From Rehmannia glutinosa (taxonomy: Eukaryota > Streptophyta > Magnoliopsida > Lamiales > Orobanchaceae): DNA of 64,000 bases. Position 1 is the first letter of the stretch. Each line of letters opens with the position of its first letter. The DNA lies in NCBI GenBank assembly GCA_016081115.2, contig CM071931.1, forward strand, positions 16,964,317 to 17,028,316. Reading direction: 5' to 3'. Below, piece by piece: positions 20,626-32,401 of this stretch. The translations under genes and the position numbers were made by a program. Below the pieces are notes generated by a model. The model was not told where the DNA came from. It worked only from the letters and a program-made list of their open reading frames with translations, and did not search any database.

Positions 20626-22010
20626 AATCTCTCGGAGACTTGTTCGCGGATGGCGTTCTTAGGAGTGAATAAGTCGCGGCGTATAATTACACATGAATCA
20701 TGGAATTAGACATATGATACATAAGAATTTGATCCCGGACTTTGGAATTTGAAAGCCGCGTATATCAACATGAATCGCTAATCAGGCCAATTTCTTTCAA
20801 GTGAACGCAAAGACCAACTGGACCTAGTCAAATTAATTGGCCCATTTATCCATATTAAAATTGGCCCACTTATCCATATAAAATTAGACGCTAGAACTCG
20901 TCCCCAGCGGCCAGCATCACTTTGCAGACTAATTCATCAACCAAGGTATGCTTTCTTTTTCTTTGTAATTCCGCAGGGCCCATGTATTTTTAAAAGCCCT
21001 TTCCCAAAGAACACCATAACAATATATTTTGGGTTTATCAAGATGTATTCAGCCCAAATTGGATTTTAAACTTTACAACTCCTGTCCAAGTAGAAGTCAG
21101 AATGCAATCACATTAGAACTTGTTCTTCCAGAACTTTGCCCATCACCTGCTCGTAGAATCTGCTCGGTTCAGGCCGCTTCTTTGTTTGGATATAATCTAA
21201 AAATTCTACTCCTATTAGGATTTGGGTCTTCTCAGCAATTATAAAAGGAACCCCGACGTTCTATTTTTTGCACATCAAACCAGAGAAAACATCAAAATCT
21301 CGTAGCATCACTCGTCGGTTGTGGTAGCTTGTTTTATTTTCTTCTTTTCGGTGCTTGAGTTCGTACCTATTGTTTCATCTGCTTGGCTGTTGTTTCGGAT
21401 TGGGTGAGCTTTATATGCAAGAAGTCTTCAATTTCTTGGTTTGCAATTTTTTGTCTGCTGCGTGCTCGACGAATTGTCTGTGAGATTTTTTTAAATTATG
21501 TTTCCTTGTATTGCAGATTGCAGGATTCCCATAGCGTATTACTATCAACTTCGGATCACGGTTTGTCTACGCTTGTCGTTATTGTTTTGAACCAGGTAAG
21601 TTCGGTCTTTATGATGCGCTCCATGTGTTTAATCAAAAGAAATTGCTTCACTGCTTTGAACCATACCGTCAGATGTCGATCTTATGTTTTCAATTTGCAC
21701 TGATGGATATATTTTCCAAAAGATCCTTTCATGAAGTTCATAATTGGCTGCCAGAATTTTTGATATTACCTTGAGAAACAAATGTTTGGAATGGTTGACA
21801 AAGGCACCGACCATATATATACATTCTTAATCAATTTTACTTGAAGATCAATTGATTTGATTATCCTATTTTCCGCCAATGTCCAATACTTGGTCAGCAA
21901 TACATAGAGCCCATATGTTTATGATTCTCGGATGAATGTCCTATTTTGATTATCGTTTATATCTCAAATTATTTACAATATATATTCGTGAGCACTTTTT
22001 TTTTGATTTT
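20626..22010 (+). promoter_or_regulatory. Promoter-like leader of the antisense PMD gene
   Basis: This stretch lies between the Tat 3' LTR and the PMD coding region. It looks more like a host gene leader than retrotransposon spacer. It has a tandem ATTGGCCCATTTATCCATAT phrase (20838-20880), a TATA box TATAAAAG at 21240-21247, and then a leader with CACATCAAACCAGAG at 21270. Possible 5' UTR introns end at TTGCAG (21511-21516). Transcription here would run plus, opposite to the retrotransposon. Small plus ORFs (21029-21244, 21383-21703) have no recognised domain. Confidence 0.45.
21240..21247 (+). promoter_or_regulatory. TATA box candidate for the antisense PMD gene
   Basis: TATAAAAG, followed about 30 bp later by a leader-like sequence. 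Confidence 0.45.
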
Positions 22011-24033
22011 ATGATGGTATTCTTCAAAGATATTTCTTTTCGCTTCGGCATACAACACTTGGTTATTCTTGATGGCGAGAATCATGATATTGAAAGAGGC
22101 GCGTCTTGGCGGTTTATGATCCACTTGTTGGTCGATCACGCAAAAACAATGGCCAAAGTTGACAAATCGACTCCGTATAAGGGAATGGTCTCGTGAGATT
22201 CCACCACTAGGACTCCAAATCCAAGATGTGGGGCTGGTAGAAGCAACCCGTCATCAACGATCGATGAGGCGATTTCATTACCAACTTTGGGACGGCGCGC
22301 ATCATTGAAGGTGAAGCAAATGGGGAGATCCAACCGGTTTGGCGGTGAATTCCATTATGTCAAAGGCTATTGGGAGTGGGTAGATTGAAAGACATCTCGA
22401 TCGATGCAAAGAATAAACTCGGGCGACCCGTATATATGATTCGGTGTATGCTTCTCTCTTCACATATGATTGCAATTCCAATATACAAGGCGTTTTGCAG
22501 GCGTGGTGTCCATCTACCAACACATTGTTGACTTCCCATGGTGAATTATCTATATCATTGTGAGGATCTTCATACTCTCCCCAGAAGCTTGCTTATGGTG
22601 GGTTTATGTATGATGAAGTCATTAAGTGCAGGAGCTTCTTGGTGTTGACGAGCGGGACTTAGATTCCTCCTCGTTCATGCAACCGCTTATTTCATGTATC
22701 ATCTACTTGAGGAGCGCTCATGGGGATCACTACTGGCGAAGTTTCGATTGATGACTAGATCAACTTTTGGTTCAAAAATACGAAGTATGATCCACCTCAT
22801 GCGCAAGGAGAGGAAGGCCCCTGTGAGGAGAAGCAAACCGAACATCGATCGACTCATAATCCACTTGGTGACATTGGCGCACATGGTGAATGGTCCCCAC
22901 GAGAAGGCTTTATTTTCCAAACTTCGGTGTCAAGGAGAGCTCGATGGAGGAAATGTACTTGGCGGCATATTTGGTTGTTGGCTATGCTTATTTGTTCTTC
23001 CAAACGATGATCTCAACTCAATCATACAGCACTTTCAAGATGGCGAGTCTTATGGCATATGGGCAAGCGGCGGGCCTTGTTGTTCGGTTTTAGTGAGTAT
23101 CTTTAGAGGTGCGAACAAGATTGCAAATTCTCGAGGCCATCAGGTGTATTCAACGTTTCCGTTATTTGTTTATGGTTGGTTGGCTTATTACTTCAAAACT
23201 CATGTCAGGTTTTAGGGACGAATGGCCCCTAGATGGCGATCTTTTTCGGGTGAGGACACGCGAAATACTATGAACCTAAAGAAGCGCGCTGACGAATCCA
23301 CAAAGGAGATTGGATTTCTTGGACTTGTATTATGATTGCGAAGAACAAGGATTTTCACTATGTTGATAATGGCAATGCACAAAAATTTGAACAAAAATAC
23401 TTCATCGCCATTCGTTCAAGTTATATTTCCCTACGACAAGGTGGGCGTTTTGTGATTGAGCACTTACGGTCCCATAGATTCAATCGCCAGTTTGGATTTC
23501 ATCAAATGGTCTTAGGAGTTCTCAAAGATGACGTGCGTGGAGCTTAACTTTAGAAGAAGGGGTTTACCATTGGCGTGTGTGCACTTCATCTAAGACTTTT
23601 TCTAAAGCATGGCTTCCTTGCATGCCCCCAGTGCGAAGGCGTTTTCTTCAGAGGAATATAAACAATGGTGGGCGGGTTCATGGAAACTACTTTGAAGAAA
23701 ACATAGAGAACTTGATTAACTCGAAGCCAAAGAAAGTTTTTGCGAAGGACAAAAGGCTAGCGTGAAAAACTTGGTGAGACTATTTGAAGCTCTCTACTTG
23801 TGCATTTTTTTTCTTCTCCTAACAAGTGCGATGTCTTAGGTGTTGAAGTTTGCGAATCAAATAAGAGAAAAGTAGTCATCCCTTCTTTCGAAGAAAGTAG
23901 CGGCAGATGATCGCGGACCATCAGGAAGAGACTTAAAAAGACCGACAAATCTCAGAGCAACAAGAAGCGATGGTGTTGCGAGTAATCAACCACTTACGGA
24001 GAATTTTGTTGAAGAGGTCGAGAATTTTTTTTT

Positions 24034-24064
<31 letters not shown>

Positions 24065-24840
24065 CTTTTTTTCTTCTCTTTTTCTTTTTTTTCTTCGTTT
24101 TAGTTGGTAATCCGTTTCTTGATGGTGTGATATTTTAGCTAGAGAAACAACTACTCGATAATGAGTCGCGACATGGATCGTGAAGATAGCCAGGAGGTCA
24201 ATCATGGGGCCCAACTTGCCAACCGTGAATCATCAAAAGGTTACATCTAACTCCATTGAGGCAAGACGTCTCCTTGTGCGGTATTTTTGATTTCAAGGTG
24301 AGAAATTTATTCGTAACCACCAAGAAGAATACCTTCAAAAGTTATGGGGCGATCTCCGTGAGAAGATATCCAACATTCCAATTGACTCCTTTCTCTATTC
24401 AAGATGAAGTGATGATTATCTTTGAAATCTATGAAGAGTTTTAATATTATTGACATCTCTTTTGTGGGGGGATCTTTGAAAGATCTTTTTGCAAAGTTGT
24501 TGCATATGATGAGGCAAGGTCGTCATCTTCGAGAGATTGTGTCTTCTTGCAAAATAATTGAGCGAAGTCGAAGATCGTTTGCATGATGCTAAGACCAAAG
24601 AAGCTAAAAAGTCTTCGATTTCATCCACTAAAGAAGAGTTAGAGTCCGTTAACGAGAGCTTGACAATTTGAGGGAAACGAAAAGAAGAATTTGACCGCCT
24701 CATTAAAGCGACAAAAAGAACTTCTTCACATTGCTCATACCGGAAGTTCAGAGATTGAAGACGAGATTGCCGCCATTCGGACTACTTTGCCTTCGAATGA
24801 TAAAGTCTTTGGAAAAGTTGGAGCTTTCAATGGTGCGTAG
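22011..24840 (+). pseudogene. Plant mobile domain (PMD) protein gene, antisense passenger of the Tat element
   Basis: Joined plus-strand frames follow the PMD family (plant mobile domain, aminotransferase-like): RFGGEFHYVKGYWEWV (near 22340), RPVYDSVYASLFTYDCN (near 22425), ISLWDLHTLSG-like sequence (near 22550), MEEMYLAAYL (near 22945), CLFVLPNDDLNSI (near 22985), TFKMASLMAYG (near 23030), SIFRGANKIANS (near 23100) and VYSTFPLFVYGWLAYYFKTH (near 23145). The tail (24580-24840) is charged and probably coiled coil. PMD proteins of the MAIN/MAIL type act in the nucleus in gene silencing and genome stability; retrotransposon-borne PMD copies are known. At least six frame changes and several stops make this copy inactive as written, though some may be sequencing errors. 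The first ATG of the frame at 22011 is only a guess at the start. Confidence 0.8.
24021..24110 (+). repeat. Poly(T) tract inside the PMD gene
   Basis: About 60 of 80 bases are T, with a few C. It interrupts the PMD-derived frame and is probably an expanded homopolymer or an unreliable part of the assembly. Confidence 0.7.
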
Positions 24841-25430
24841 AGAGGCGCCGAGGAAGAATTGAAGAGCTTGCGTCCTTTTCATTAGATATTTTTTTGTTTC
24901 TTTCTTTTTTTTTTTTTTTTTGCTTCATGTATGAGTACTTTTTGTTTTGAAGATTACATAATAGAGATTGATCATTTTCTATCTTGCAATCTATTAAGTA
25001 CCATTTTTTTTTTTTTATGAAGTCTTTTTTTTCTTTCTTTTTTACTTTTTTTTTTTTTGAATTCATCGAGAAAATTATAACTATCACAAACTCATGATCA
25101 ACTTAGAAAATTCTAAGCTCCTACGTACCCATGAAAAGGGATCAAGTCATAACGTAGTTTAAGGGACACTTTTTTTTTGGGGAGTGCATACGAGTTTATA
25201 CTCATGCGGGCCAGGAGCATCTATTGCTTAACCACCCTGTATCAGGTGGGGAAGTTAGCGATTTAACCATGTACTTTGCCTTTGGTGGTTACCGTTCACA
25301 TTTTATACTCATGCGGGTCGGGAGTAACATGCGATTTAGGCTCATGCGTCATGGAGCTTTATTAGTCTCCCAGGATAGTATCGTTTAAGAACTTGCCATT
25401 TATGGGGCCATTCTTAAGCCATCTTCACGA
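24841..25430. other. T-rich spacer between the PMD gene and Tat integrase
   Basis: T runs at 24903-24920, 25003-25017 and 25026-25059, then a stretch (25190-25400) with repeated CTCATGCGGGYCRGGAG phrases (25201 and 25308, 25341). No ORF of interest. It should hold the 3' ends of two converging transcripts: the Tat RNA and the PMD RNA. Confidence 0.5.
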
Positions 25431-26478
25431 CCAATTTGTAAGCGCCATTGGTGTAGACTTCTTTAATAACATAAGGACCATCCCATTTTGATGTGAATTT
25501 ATTTCGATTCGGTGAGTAGTAATTATGGGTCTTCCGCAAGCACCCAACTTGAAAAAGAGCGTGATCGCTTTTTTTTTTATTAAAAGCCCTAGAAAGGCGA
25601 GCTTGATAACATTAGTCTTTGTTGTGCTTCCAATCGTTTCTCATAAAGAGCCTCTAATTCCTCAGGGGCGTAATCGTGCATTTTCTTCTTCGGTTAGTCC
25701 TTGCAAGGCTATCCTTAGTGACGGAATTTGTTGATCAAGGGAACAACCGCTTCAACACCATATACAACCGCATACGGAGTTGCTTGAGTGGGTGTTCTAT
25801 GTGGTTGAGTATGCCCATAAAGCTTCTTCCGATCCTTTCGTGCGATCTAAGCTTTGACTTTGAGACCACTTTCTTCAACAAGTTACACAAAGTTTTGTTA
25901 AAAGCTTCAGCAAGTCCATTAGCCGCAAAGATTATACATAGAGGACTTTCTTTGTTTGAATCCGAACTTTTGACAAAGTTTATCTATGAGGCTATTTGAG
26001 AAAGATTTCCGTTATCCGTTATTATATATCGAGGGATCCCATAGCGATAAATAATGTTTATGCGGGATAAAGTCAACAACATTTTCTTTCTTCACTTTTT
26101 TGAGGGGTATTTCGGCCCATTTAGAAAAGTAGTCCTGTGTCAGTGCCCTAAGATATACAAGTGTCCTCCTGGGATGACTTTGTCATAGGTCCGACCACAT
26201 CCAACCCCCAAGCATCAAATGGCCATGAAGCAACAGTAGGGTGCAATGGCTCAGGTGGTTGATGAATACAATTTGCATGAAATTGACAGGCTTGGCATCT
26301 TTGCGCGTAATCCATGCGATCCTTCACCATTGTCGGCCAATAGTAGCCCATTCTTTTAATTCGAAAGTGTAATTTTGGGCTGGCGATGGGCGCCACAAAC
26401 TCCCGAGTGAGCTTCTTCCACGGCTTGAATAGCTTCATCATCGCCTAGCATCGCAAGAAGATCCCATCAAATGACCGT
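25431..26478 (-). pseudogene. Tat integrase
   Basis: At 26148-26441 the minus strand gives RMGYYWPTMVKDRMDYAQR, then CQACQFHANCIHQPPEPLHP and WPFDAWGLDVVGPM: the H2C2 zinc-binding region and the start of the DDE core, with its first catalytic Asp in GLDVVGP. The core continues toward 25431 in broken frames (a YFSKWAE.PL.KVKKENVV-like segment near 26060-26130). It would insert the cDNA with a 5-bp TSD. Frameshifts make it inactive as written. Confidence 0.85.
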
Positions 26479-27680
26479 CTATACGATTGTGCCTTTGTAG
26501 TAAATGAAGCGAGTCGCACGACGTCGAACATCTACCCTTTGTCGTGGATTGTCAGGTAACTTCTTATACTTCAAATAATCCACAAGTAGTTGGCGCCAAT
26601 CTTCTTTCTCAATTTCAAATACCTCTACAACATGATTTTCTTCCTCTTCATTTGCGGTCTTTATCATCAAAGATTGGAGGTATTACCCAACTTCGCAAAT
26701 TGACACGAGCTTCACTTTCGGGCATGGCGAGCGTAGAGAAGCAAGTTTTGCTAAAGCATCGGCTTGTTTATTATCCTTCCTTCGAATATGCTCAATTGTT
26801 ACATCTCCAAGCCATCCAATAAGCCTCTTCGCATAATTGACGTATGGGAGTAGCTGTGCTTTTCACTTCATATACTCCAAGTAGTTAATTGACCACCAAT
26901 TTGGAATCTCCATAAACTTCTAAATGCAATTGTTTTATGTCAACCGCAACTCCAACCCAAGGATGAGGGCTTGGTATTCAAAGAACATTGTTTGAGCAAT
27001 TTTTAGTTAGAGTAAAGGAGTAAGGCAACACTTCTCTATCGGACGTAACGAAGATAACTCCAGCTCAGGCTCCTTCTCTATGAGAAGCTCCATCAAAATA
27101 CATCTTCCATGGAGGGGAAATCTCGATTACAAGTACATCTTCATCGAGGTAATTCGTCGGATAACTCCCACTTCAGGATAGGATGATCCGCCAAGAAGTC
27201 CGCCAAGACTTGCCCTTTACCGCCTTTTGAGAGATATATGTGATTTCAAACTATTGCAATTGAAGGTACCACCTTGCGAGTCTATAAAAAAGAACTGGCT
27301 TTGTCATAACATACTTTAGTGGATTTGCTTTTGAGACAGGACGAATAGTGTGAGCTTGAAAGTAGTGCTTCAACTTTTTGGATCGCAAAGATTAATGCCA
27401 AGCATATCTTTCGATCGGTGAATAATTCAACTCATTTGGTGTCATCATCCTCAAGTAGTATAAAGCGCTCTCTTTTCCACTATCGTTTTTTTCTTGTCTT
27501 TAGTAGAGCTCCCCGTAACGCGTTCTTGAGCAACAATATAAAGGATCAACGGCGCCTGTGCACCGTGCAACCAACACAGGAGACTTCATCAAATATGCTT
27601 TGATACTTTTGAAAGCATTTCGCAAGATTCGCCCCACTCAAATGGAACGCCTTTCTTCATAAGACATTGAATGACGGCAT
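26479..27680 (-). pseudogene. Tat RNase H and linker
   Basis: The linker at 26479-26670 reads KEDWRQLLVDYLKYKKLPDN, then VRRRATRFIYYKGT, typical of the Tat region before integrase. Between 26680 and 27680 pieces of a duplicated (archaeal-type) RNase H are readable in several frames, including an EYQALI-like start near 26975, KQLHLEVYGDSKLV (near 26900) and a KADALAKLAS-like piece near 26745. The frames change repeatedly. Confidence 0.75.
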
Positions 27681-27902
27681 CAACCGGCTAGATTTGAAAT
27701 GAACCTTCGAAGATAGGCTAGTTTTCCTTGCAAACTTTTGAGTTCGTGAATATCACGAGGTTCAGGCATCCTTGCTATCGCATCGATCTTTGCTTGCTCA
27801 ATCTCAATACCTCGATGACGAACTACAAACCCCAAGAACTTTCCAGACCGGACACCGAATGCACATTTCATTGGGTTCATCTTAAGTTGATATCTCCTTA
27901 AT
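27681..27902 (-). pseudogene. Tat reverse transcriptase, C-terminal piece
   Basis: The frame reads MNPMKCAFGVRSGKFLGFVV, then RGIEIEQAKIDAI and ELKSLQGKLAYLRRFISN, the RT thumb and connection of Ty3/gypsy. It continues the frame that stops at 46743 on the far side of the Athila insertion; the join is exact once one copy of the 5-bp TSD is dropped. Confidence 0.9.
27898..27902. repeat. TSD TTAAT, low side of the double Athila insertion
   Basis: TTAAT here and at 46743-46747. The Tat RT frame is seamless when one copy is removed, so this is the true target duplication. Confidence 0.9.
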
Positions 27903-29329
27903 TGATAGAGATTTTTCTAACCGCAAGTCTACAGTGTCAAGTTTTAATATAGAGAAGTAAGGTTGTCGAATCCACAGGGAATAATTATCGAATTATTGCT
28001 AAGTACTATAATATAGTAGTCTAACTTTATTTAGAAATTCAATATTTGATGGAGTTGATTATGCTAAAAATACCAAAAATAAATCAAGAATATGAAAATA
28101 TCAATGAGTTTATCCAAATGATTAAATGAATTCTAGAGGTATGATGAATCTAGTTATCCCTTATGTTGTCAATATGGTTTATCAATCATCAATTATCAAT
28201 TTATAAGTCAAGATTTCTACAATAATCATTCCCTCTCTCAAGTGCTAAATGATTTTAGATTCAATTGGGAAGTCAATATCTCTATAAAAATCACCAATTA
28301 AAATCTCAATAAAAGCTATGAATCTTGATAAATGACTTCAAAGGATTCATAAATCTCTCAATTCTATGAAATCCACAGGTTATGCTATTCAAAGGTCATG
28401 TATTCAATTACCTCTCTCAAGTGTCAAATCAAATACACCAAATAATCTAAATTATTGATCAAGTAATTTAGAAGCAATAGATCCGAATAGCACAAATAAA
28501 TCGATAGATCTAGATTGACAAACCACAATTTCAAAACATAAGTTCAAACAATGATTACATCATCCTCAGAATTATAGAGTTTAGTTCATGATTGAAGAAA
28601 ATGAATCCATAGGAATACAACAATACATCTTACAAGATATGAAGAAAGCAACAAAATAAGAATAAGAGTTGGGAATCTTCTCTATTTCTAGATGGTAGAA
28701 TCCTTCAATCTTCTTCTTCAAGCCTTTCCCAAGATATTCCAAGCCTTCTCTCTTGTCTTCTAGTTGTTTTGTTGGTCGCCCTGGTCCAAGATCCCTAATT
28801 TCACGCCCCAAGACCTCTATTTATACTCCCACAAAAGTCAAGAAAAAGGAATAAGTTACATTGTAATTTCGCCAAAGCGCTAAGGCTGCACACACAAGAC
28901 GCACAAGCTCTGGCGCCTGTCTCAAATATCCGCCCGCTGACAGCTAAAGATAAAGATGGGCTAACAGCTTATTTCGCATTATCCCCAGCGGCTGGGCGCT
29001 GTGAGAGCGGCTAAGCTGCTTACTTAAACTTTCCTTGCCAGTTTTTGATTTTCACCTTGGCCAGAATGCATGTGGGTCTTGGCCTGTAGCGCCAAGACGA
29101 TTCAATGCCCAAAAACGCGATTTTCTCTTTTCCTCTTCTTCGAATGCGATTTCTTCCACCCAAACACGTTTTTTATTTGTTTTCATCAATTTCGGCATCA
29201 AGACCTATCTCGACTCTCAAACGACAACTAATGACACAAACTCGACTCAAACGACGCTAAAATACTTGAAAATCCCGCAAAATCCTAGTCTAGAATACTC
29301 AATACATTGGTATAAAAACCAACTTAACA
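27903..29329 (-). repeat. 3' LTR of Athila element C
   Basis: Complete LTR of 1427 bp, TGATAG...TTAACA on the plus strand. It matches 39939-41197 almost base for base except for a GC-rich patch (28870-29090) where the copies differ greatly. The near identity outside the patch suggests recent insertion. Minus-strand TATA-like GTATAAATAGAGG near 28811-28824 could start transcription. Confidence 0.92.
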
Positions 29330-29344
29330 AATACCCCCAAATAT
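29330..29344 (-). promoter_or_regulatory. Polypurine tract of Athila C
   Basis: The minus strand reads ATATTTGGGGGTATT directly before the TG of the 3' LTR. Confidence 0.85.
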
Positions 29345-31075
29345 TTCGACAAAGAACACCTGTGGAGGGCTTCATTGACCAAATTTACAAGTTGTGGTGG
29401 AGGTTACGCGAGGGCCATTCGTTGTGGGCTCAATTCTTGATCAGCAAATCTTGTTACAATGGGCTTCGGTCTCCTGTAGAGCCTCAGAACACATAATCAT
29501 AGTCATCGGTGGAGGCGCTTGAGGCGGATCGTATTCGGGCCCGGGAGCGGATTTTTTTTTTTTTTGGTCTATTGGCAAAGTGGTAGCGGGTCAAGGATGA
29601 TATTTGGCTTGGACACAAAGCCGCTTACGGATCATTGTTTGGATCGACCTTTGGGGCACATGACGAGTTGATTGGTTTATTCGCGATGGTGAGTGGGATC
29701 GCGATAGACCGCACCAGGTCTTGGTCTCCGGATGTGGGCTTCTCGGAGAGTCTCATTGAGGATATATCCGGGGTTCCGTCTGGCGGGGTCCGAGGATATC
29801 ATGCGGTGGATGCTTACCTCTCACGGTGGGTTCTCTATGTCTTTCGCTTTTGGGATTCTCTCAGGGGTAGAAATGCTCGAGAACCTTTCGACGGTGCCAT
29901 TTGGAACGATGCTCTTATCCCTACTATCTCCATATTCCTTCGCGCCTCCTTCGTAATCGTCTTCTGTGGATATCAAGCTTCGTGCACGTGGCACTTCCCT
30001 TGCCTCACGTTTCTTGGTGTTGCTTGAATAATCCACACTCTTCTCCTCAGTCGAATCTATCCTCACCTCTTTTGATGAATGATAATGTTGATCGTGTGGA
30101 ATCACTTTCTTCCTTGGTTTGACACTACACTTCCACACACCACTCGATATGATATTGTTCCTTTCTTTTTGGAGGAACCGCACACACGGATCACACACGA
30201 GGCACTTGAGTTTCTTGGTTCCCTCGCTTGATTTTATGGTTTGTGCGGGACGGAAAGGAATAGTGTCAAGCATCGACAAATTCCTTTCTTGGCATCTCAC
30301 ATTATTTGGCGGTGGAGCGGTATCTCTCGGATCCTTGTTTGTGTCGGCGTCGAACCCATCGATTGTGCGGATGCTTCCCTCTTGTTGGATTTTTGCGGGG
30401 AGTGCTCCACCACGAGGTTCCGCCGGGGCGATGATGGTGATTTGGCGTGCTCGGCTCCCTCCCTTATCAGGCGAACACGGATGGTTCGTTTGATCCGGCA
30501 CATTGATAGTGGCGGAGGGGGATTGATACGGGATCATTTGGGGAGACTTATGTTGGCGTTTCACGTTCCTTCCAGGCGGTGTCTAGCTTCCATGCCGATT
30601 CTACTAGCGCTTGAGATGGGATTGCGGCATGCCCGGCAGTTCTCACTTGATTTGGATCGAGTTGGACGCAGCGGCCGTAGTCACCACGATCACATCGGGT
30701 GGCCTTGGCTCTTGCGGAGTTCAACATACATCGACTCACATTCGGAACATGTTGAGGACGCCCGTACTTTCGATTTCCCACATACGAGAGGGAAATCGAC
30801 GTGACAGATCATCACTAGCGGCTTTGGGAGCGGGTCGCCCTAGCGATCATATTGTTGATGAGGGCACGGCTTCTCACCACCTCCTTTGCGCTCATTCGGA
30901 TGGACCACCGGGATATCCGAGCTTCGCATTTTCATAGATCATTGGTTCTCCTTGTATTTTTAGATTCTCATTATGATAGTCTTTCTAGATATCGTAGTGA
31001 TAGATCACTTGTTATTTGATTTTCTCCACTTATATGGGCATGACATTGTATGACCCCTTGATTATTTGATATACG
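29345..31075 (+). mobile_element. 5'-truncated L1-type LINE, 3' portion
   Basis: The plus strand at 29370-29460 reads YKLWWRLREGHSLWAQFLIS, typical of the region after RT in plant LINEs. Near 30510-30640, joined frames give GGGGLIRDHLGRLMLAFHVP and LLALEMGLRHARQFSLDLD, a plant LINE RNase H domain; the 30650-30930 part continues it (ELDAAAVVTTITSGG, then LAALGAGRPSDHI). It starts right next to the Athila polypurine tract and lacks the endonuclease and most of RT, as 5'-truncated LINEs do. Frameshifts are frequent. No poly(A) tail was recognised, so the right end is approximate. Minus-strand frames here, including a 247-codon one, are shadows. Confidence 0.7.
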
Positions 31076-32401
31076 GTAGGGGATCACGCCTCAATCCCCC
31101 CCCTGTGGGGGTGTTATTTTGATTAAAAAAACTTAGACATTTGCTTGTCCTCAAGCAATTACATGTACTCTAAAAAAAAAATTGACTAACAAGAACAAAA
31201 AATGAAGAAACCGACTCAACCACCCAATCATGCGAAACTTCACAACCAAACTCATTCGTCTTAATACTCGTTTCACTACCAATCAAACATGTGTTTTAAC
31301 ATTGTGATCGAAAGTGTGGAATGTACATGCCAACTCTGTTTACATTATTCAAATAGATTCACGCAATCAAGTGTTGTCAAAATGATCCACTTTTTGAATA
31401 TAGAGATGAAATGCTTACCGGACTCCATAGGCTTGTCTTTCACACTAATCTCCACTAATGTAGGCTAATGTAACACAAGGATCAATAGGACTTTTAAAGC
31501 TTGTATTGTGGGCTTAGGGTAAGGTAGGAAAATATGGGATTAAGTGGCTCAAATCACCCAAACACACAATTAACACTTCGAATTATCAATAAGCAACTAC
31601 CCTTCACTTTTTAACATCCCTAATGTTTATGAACCTTCAATCCCAATGATTTTTCTCAAATTTTTTTTTTCTCGGAACCCCCAAACTTATTCTTTTGCGT
31701 ACATGGGGTTCCATATTTTCTTTTCTCGGGCAACTTCATTCAATTAGATACACACCCTTCTCATCATACCCTCCTCAACTTCCAATATTTGTTTCTATAC
31801 TTTGTGTGTATGATTGATGGTAATTAGGATATTAACCTTTAGGCTCTGGGTATTAGATTGGTTGCCAAAGAAATGGGTTTATAAGGCTCAAAAGGGAACA
31901 CTAGGGAAAATATAATACAAAGGTAGGCATTCTAGACTACGGCTTGTTCAAAGATGGCCTAAATCACTTCCTTAATGTTACTTCACCTAGGATTTCGCCT
32001 CGACTAGTGATTAGACAAGTTCTAGCATCCGGTGGGATCATAAAGTAACCACCCAATTGCATAATCATCCCCAAATAAATCAATGAGTTAAGCACATAGA
32101 TGGAATTAATGGAAAGAAGATTAAATCACGATTCAACACATGCTCTCTTCTTGACCGTTCAACTCATATTCGACAAATTCACTTAGTCAAGCAATTTCTG
32201 ATTTAACAAACGCCCGACTCAACTTTATTATTTTTTATTATTATTTTAGCACTCAAAAGACACAAAATGAAACACAACAAAAGACACAAAATGAAACACA
32301 AAAACAGTTGCACTCCCCCAAACTTAAAATGAACATTGTCCCCAATGGAGAGTGAGAAAACTTTCCTGGTAGCCAAAGTGATTAGGACTCGCATTGGAAT
32401 C
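31076..32401 (-). other. Athila C 3' non-coding region
   Basis: The region contains phrases common between env-like and 3' LTR in Athila elements: on the plus strand CTTAGACATTTGCTTGTCCTC (31133-31152) and CACTCCCCCAAACTTAAAAT (32310-32330), the latter reading as an internal purine tract AAGTTTGGGGGAG on the minus strand. No gene. Confidence 0.65.

Noticed and set aside
24021..24110. Poly(T) as a terminator or LINE tail
   Set aside because: It lies inside the PMD-derived coding region with PMD-like sequence on both sides, so an expanded homopolymer is more likely.
29821..30564. 247-codon minus-strand ORF
   Set aside because: It is the shadow of the plus-strand LINE RNase H region, whose frames carry recognisable motifs; the minus frame has none.
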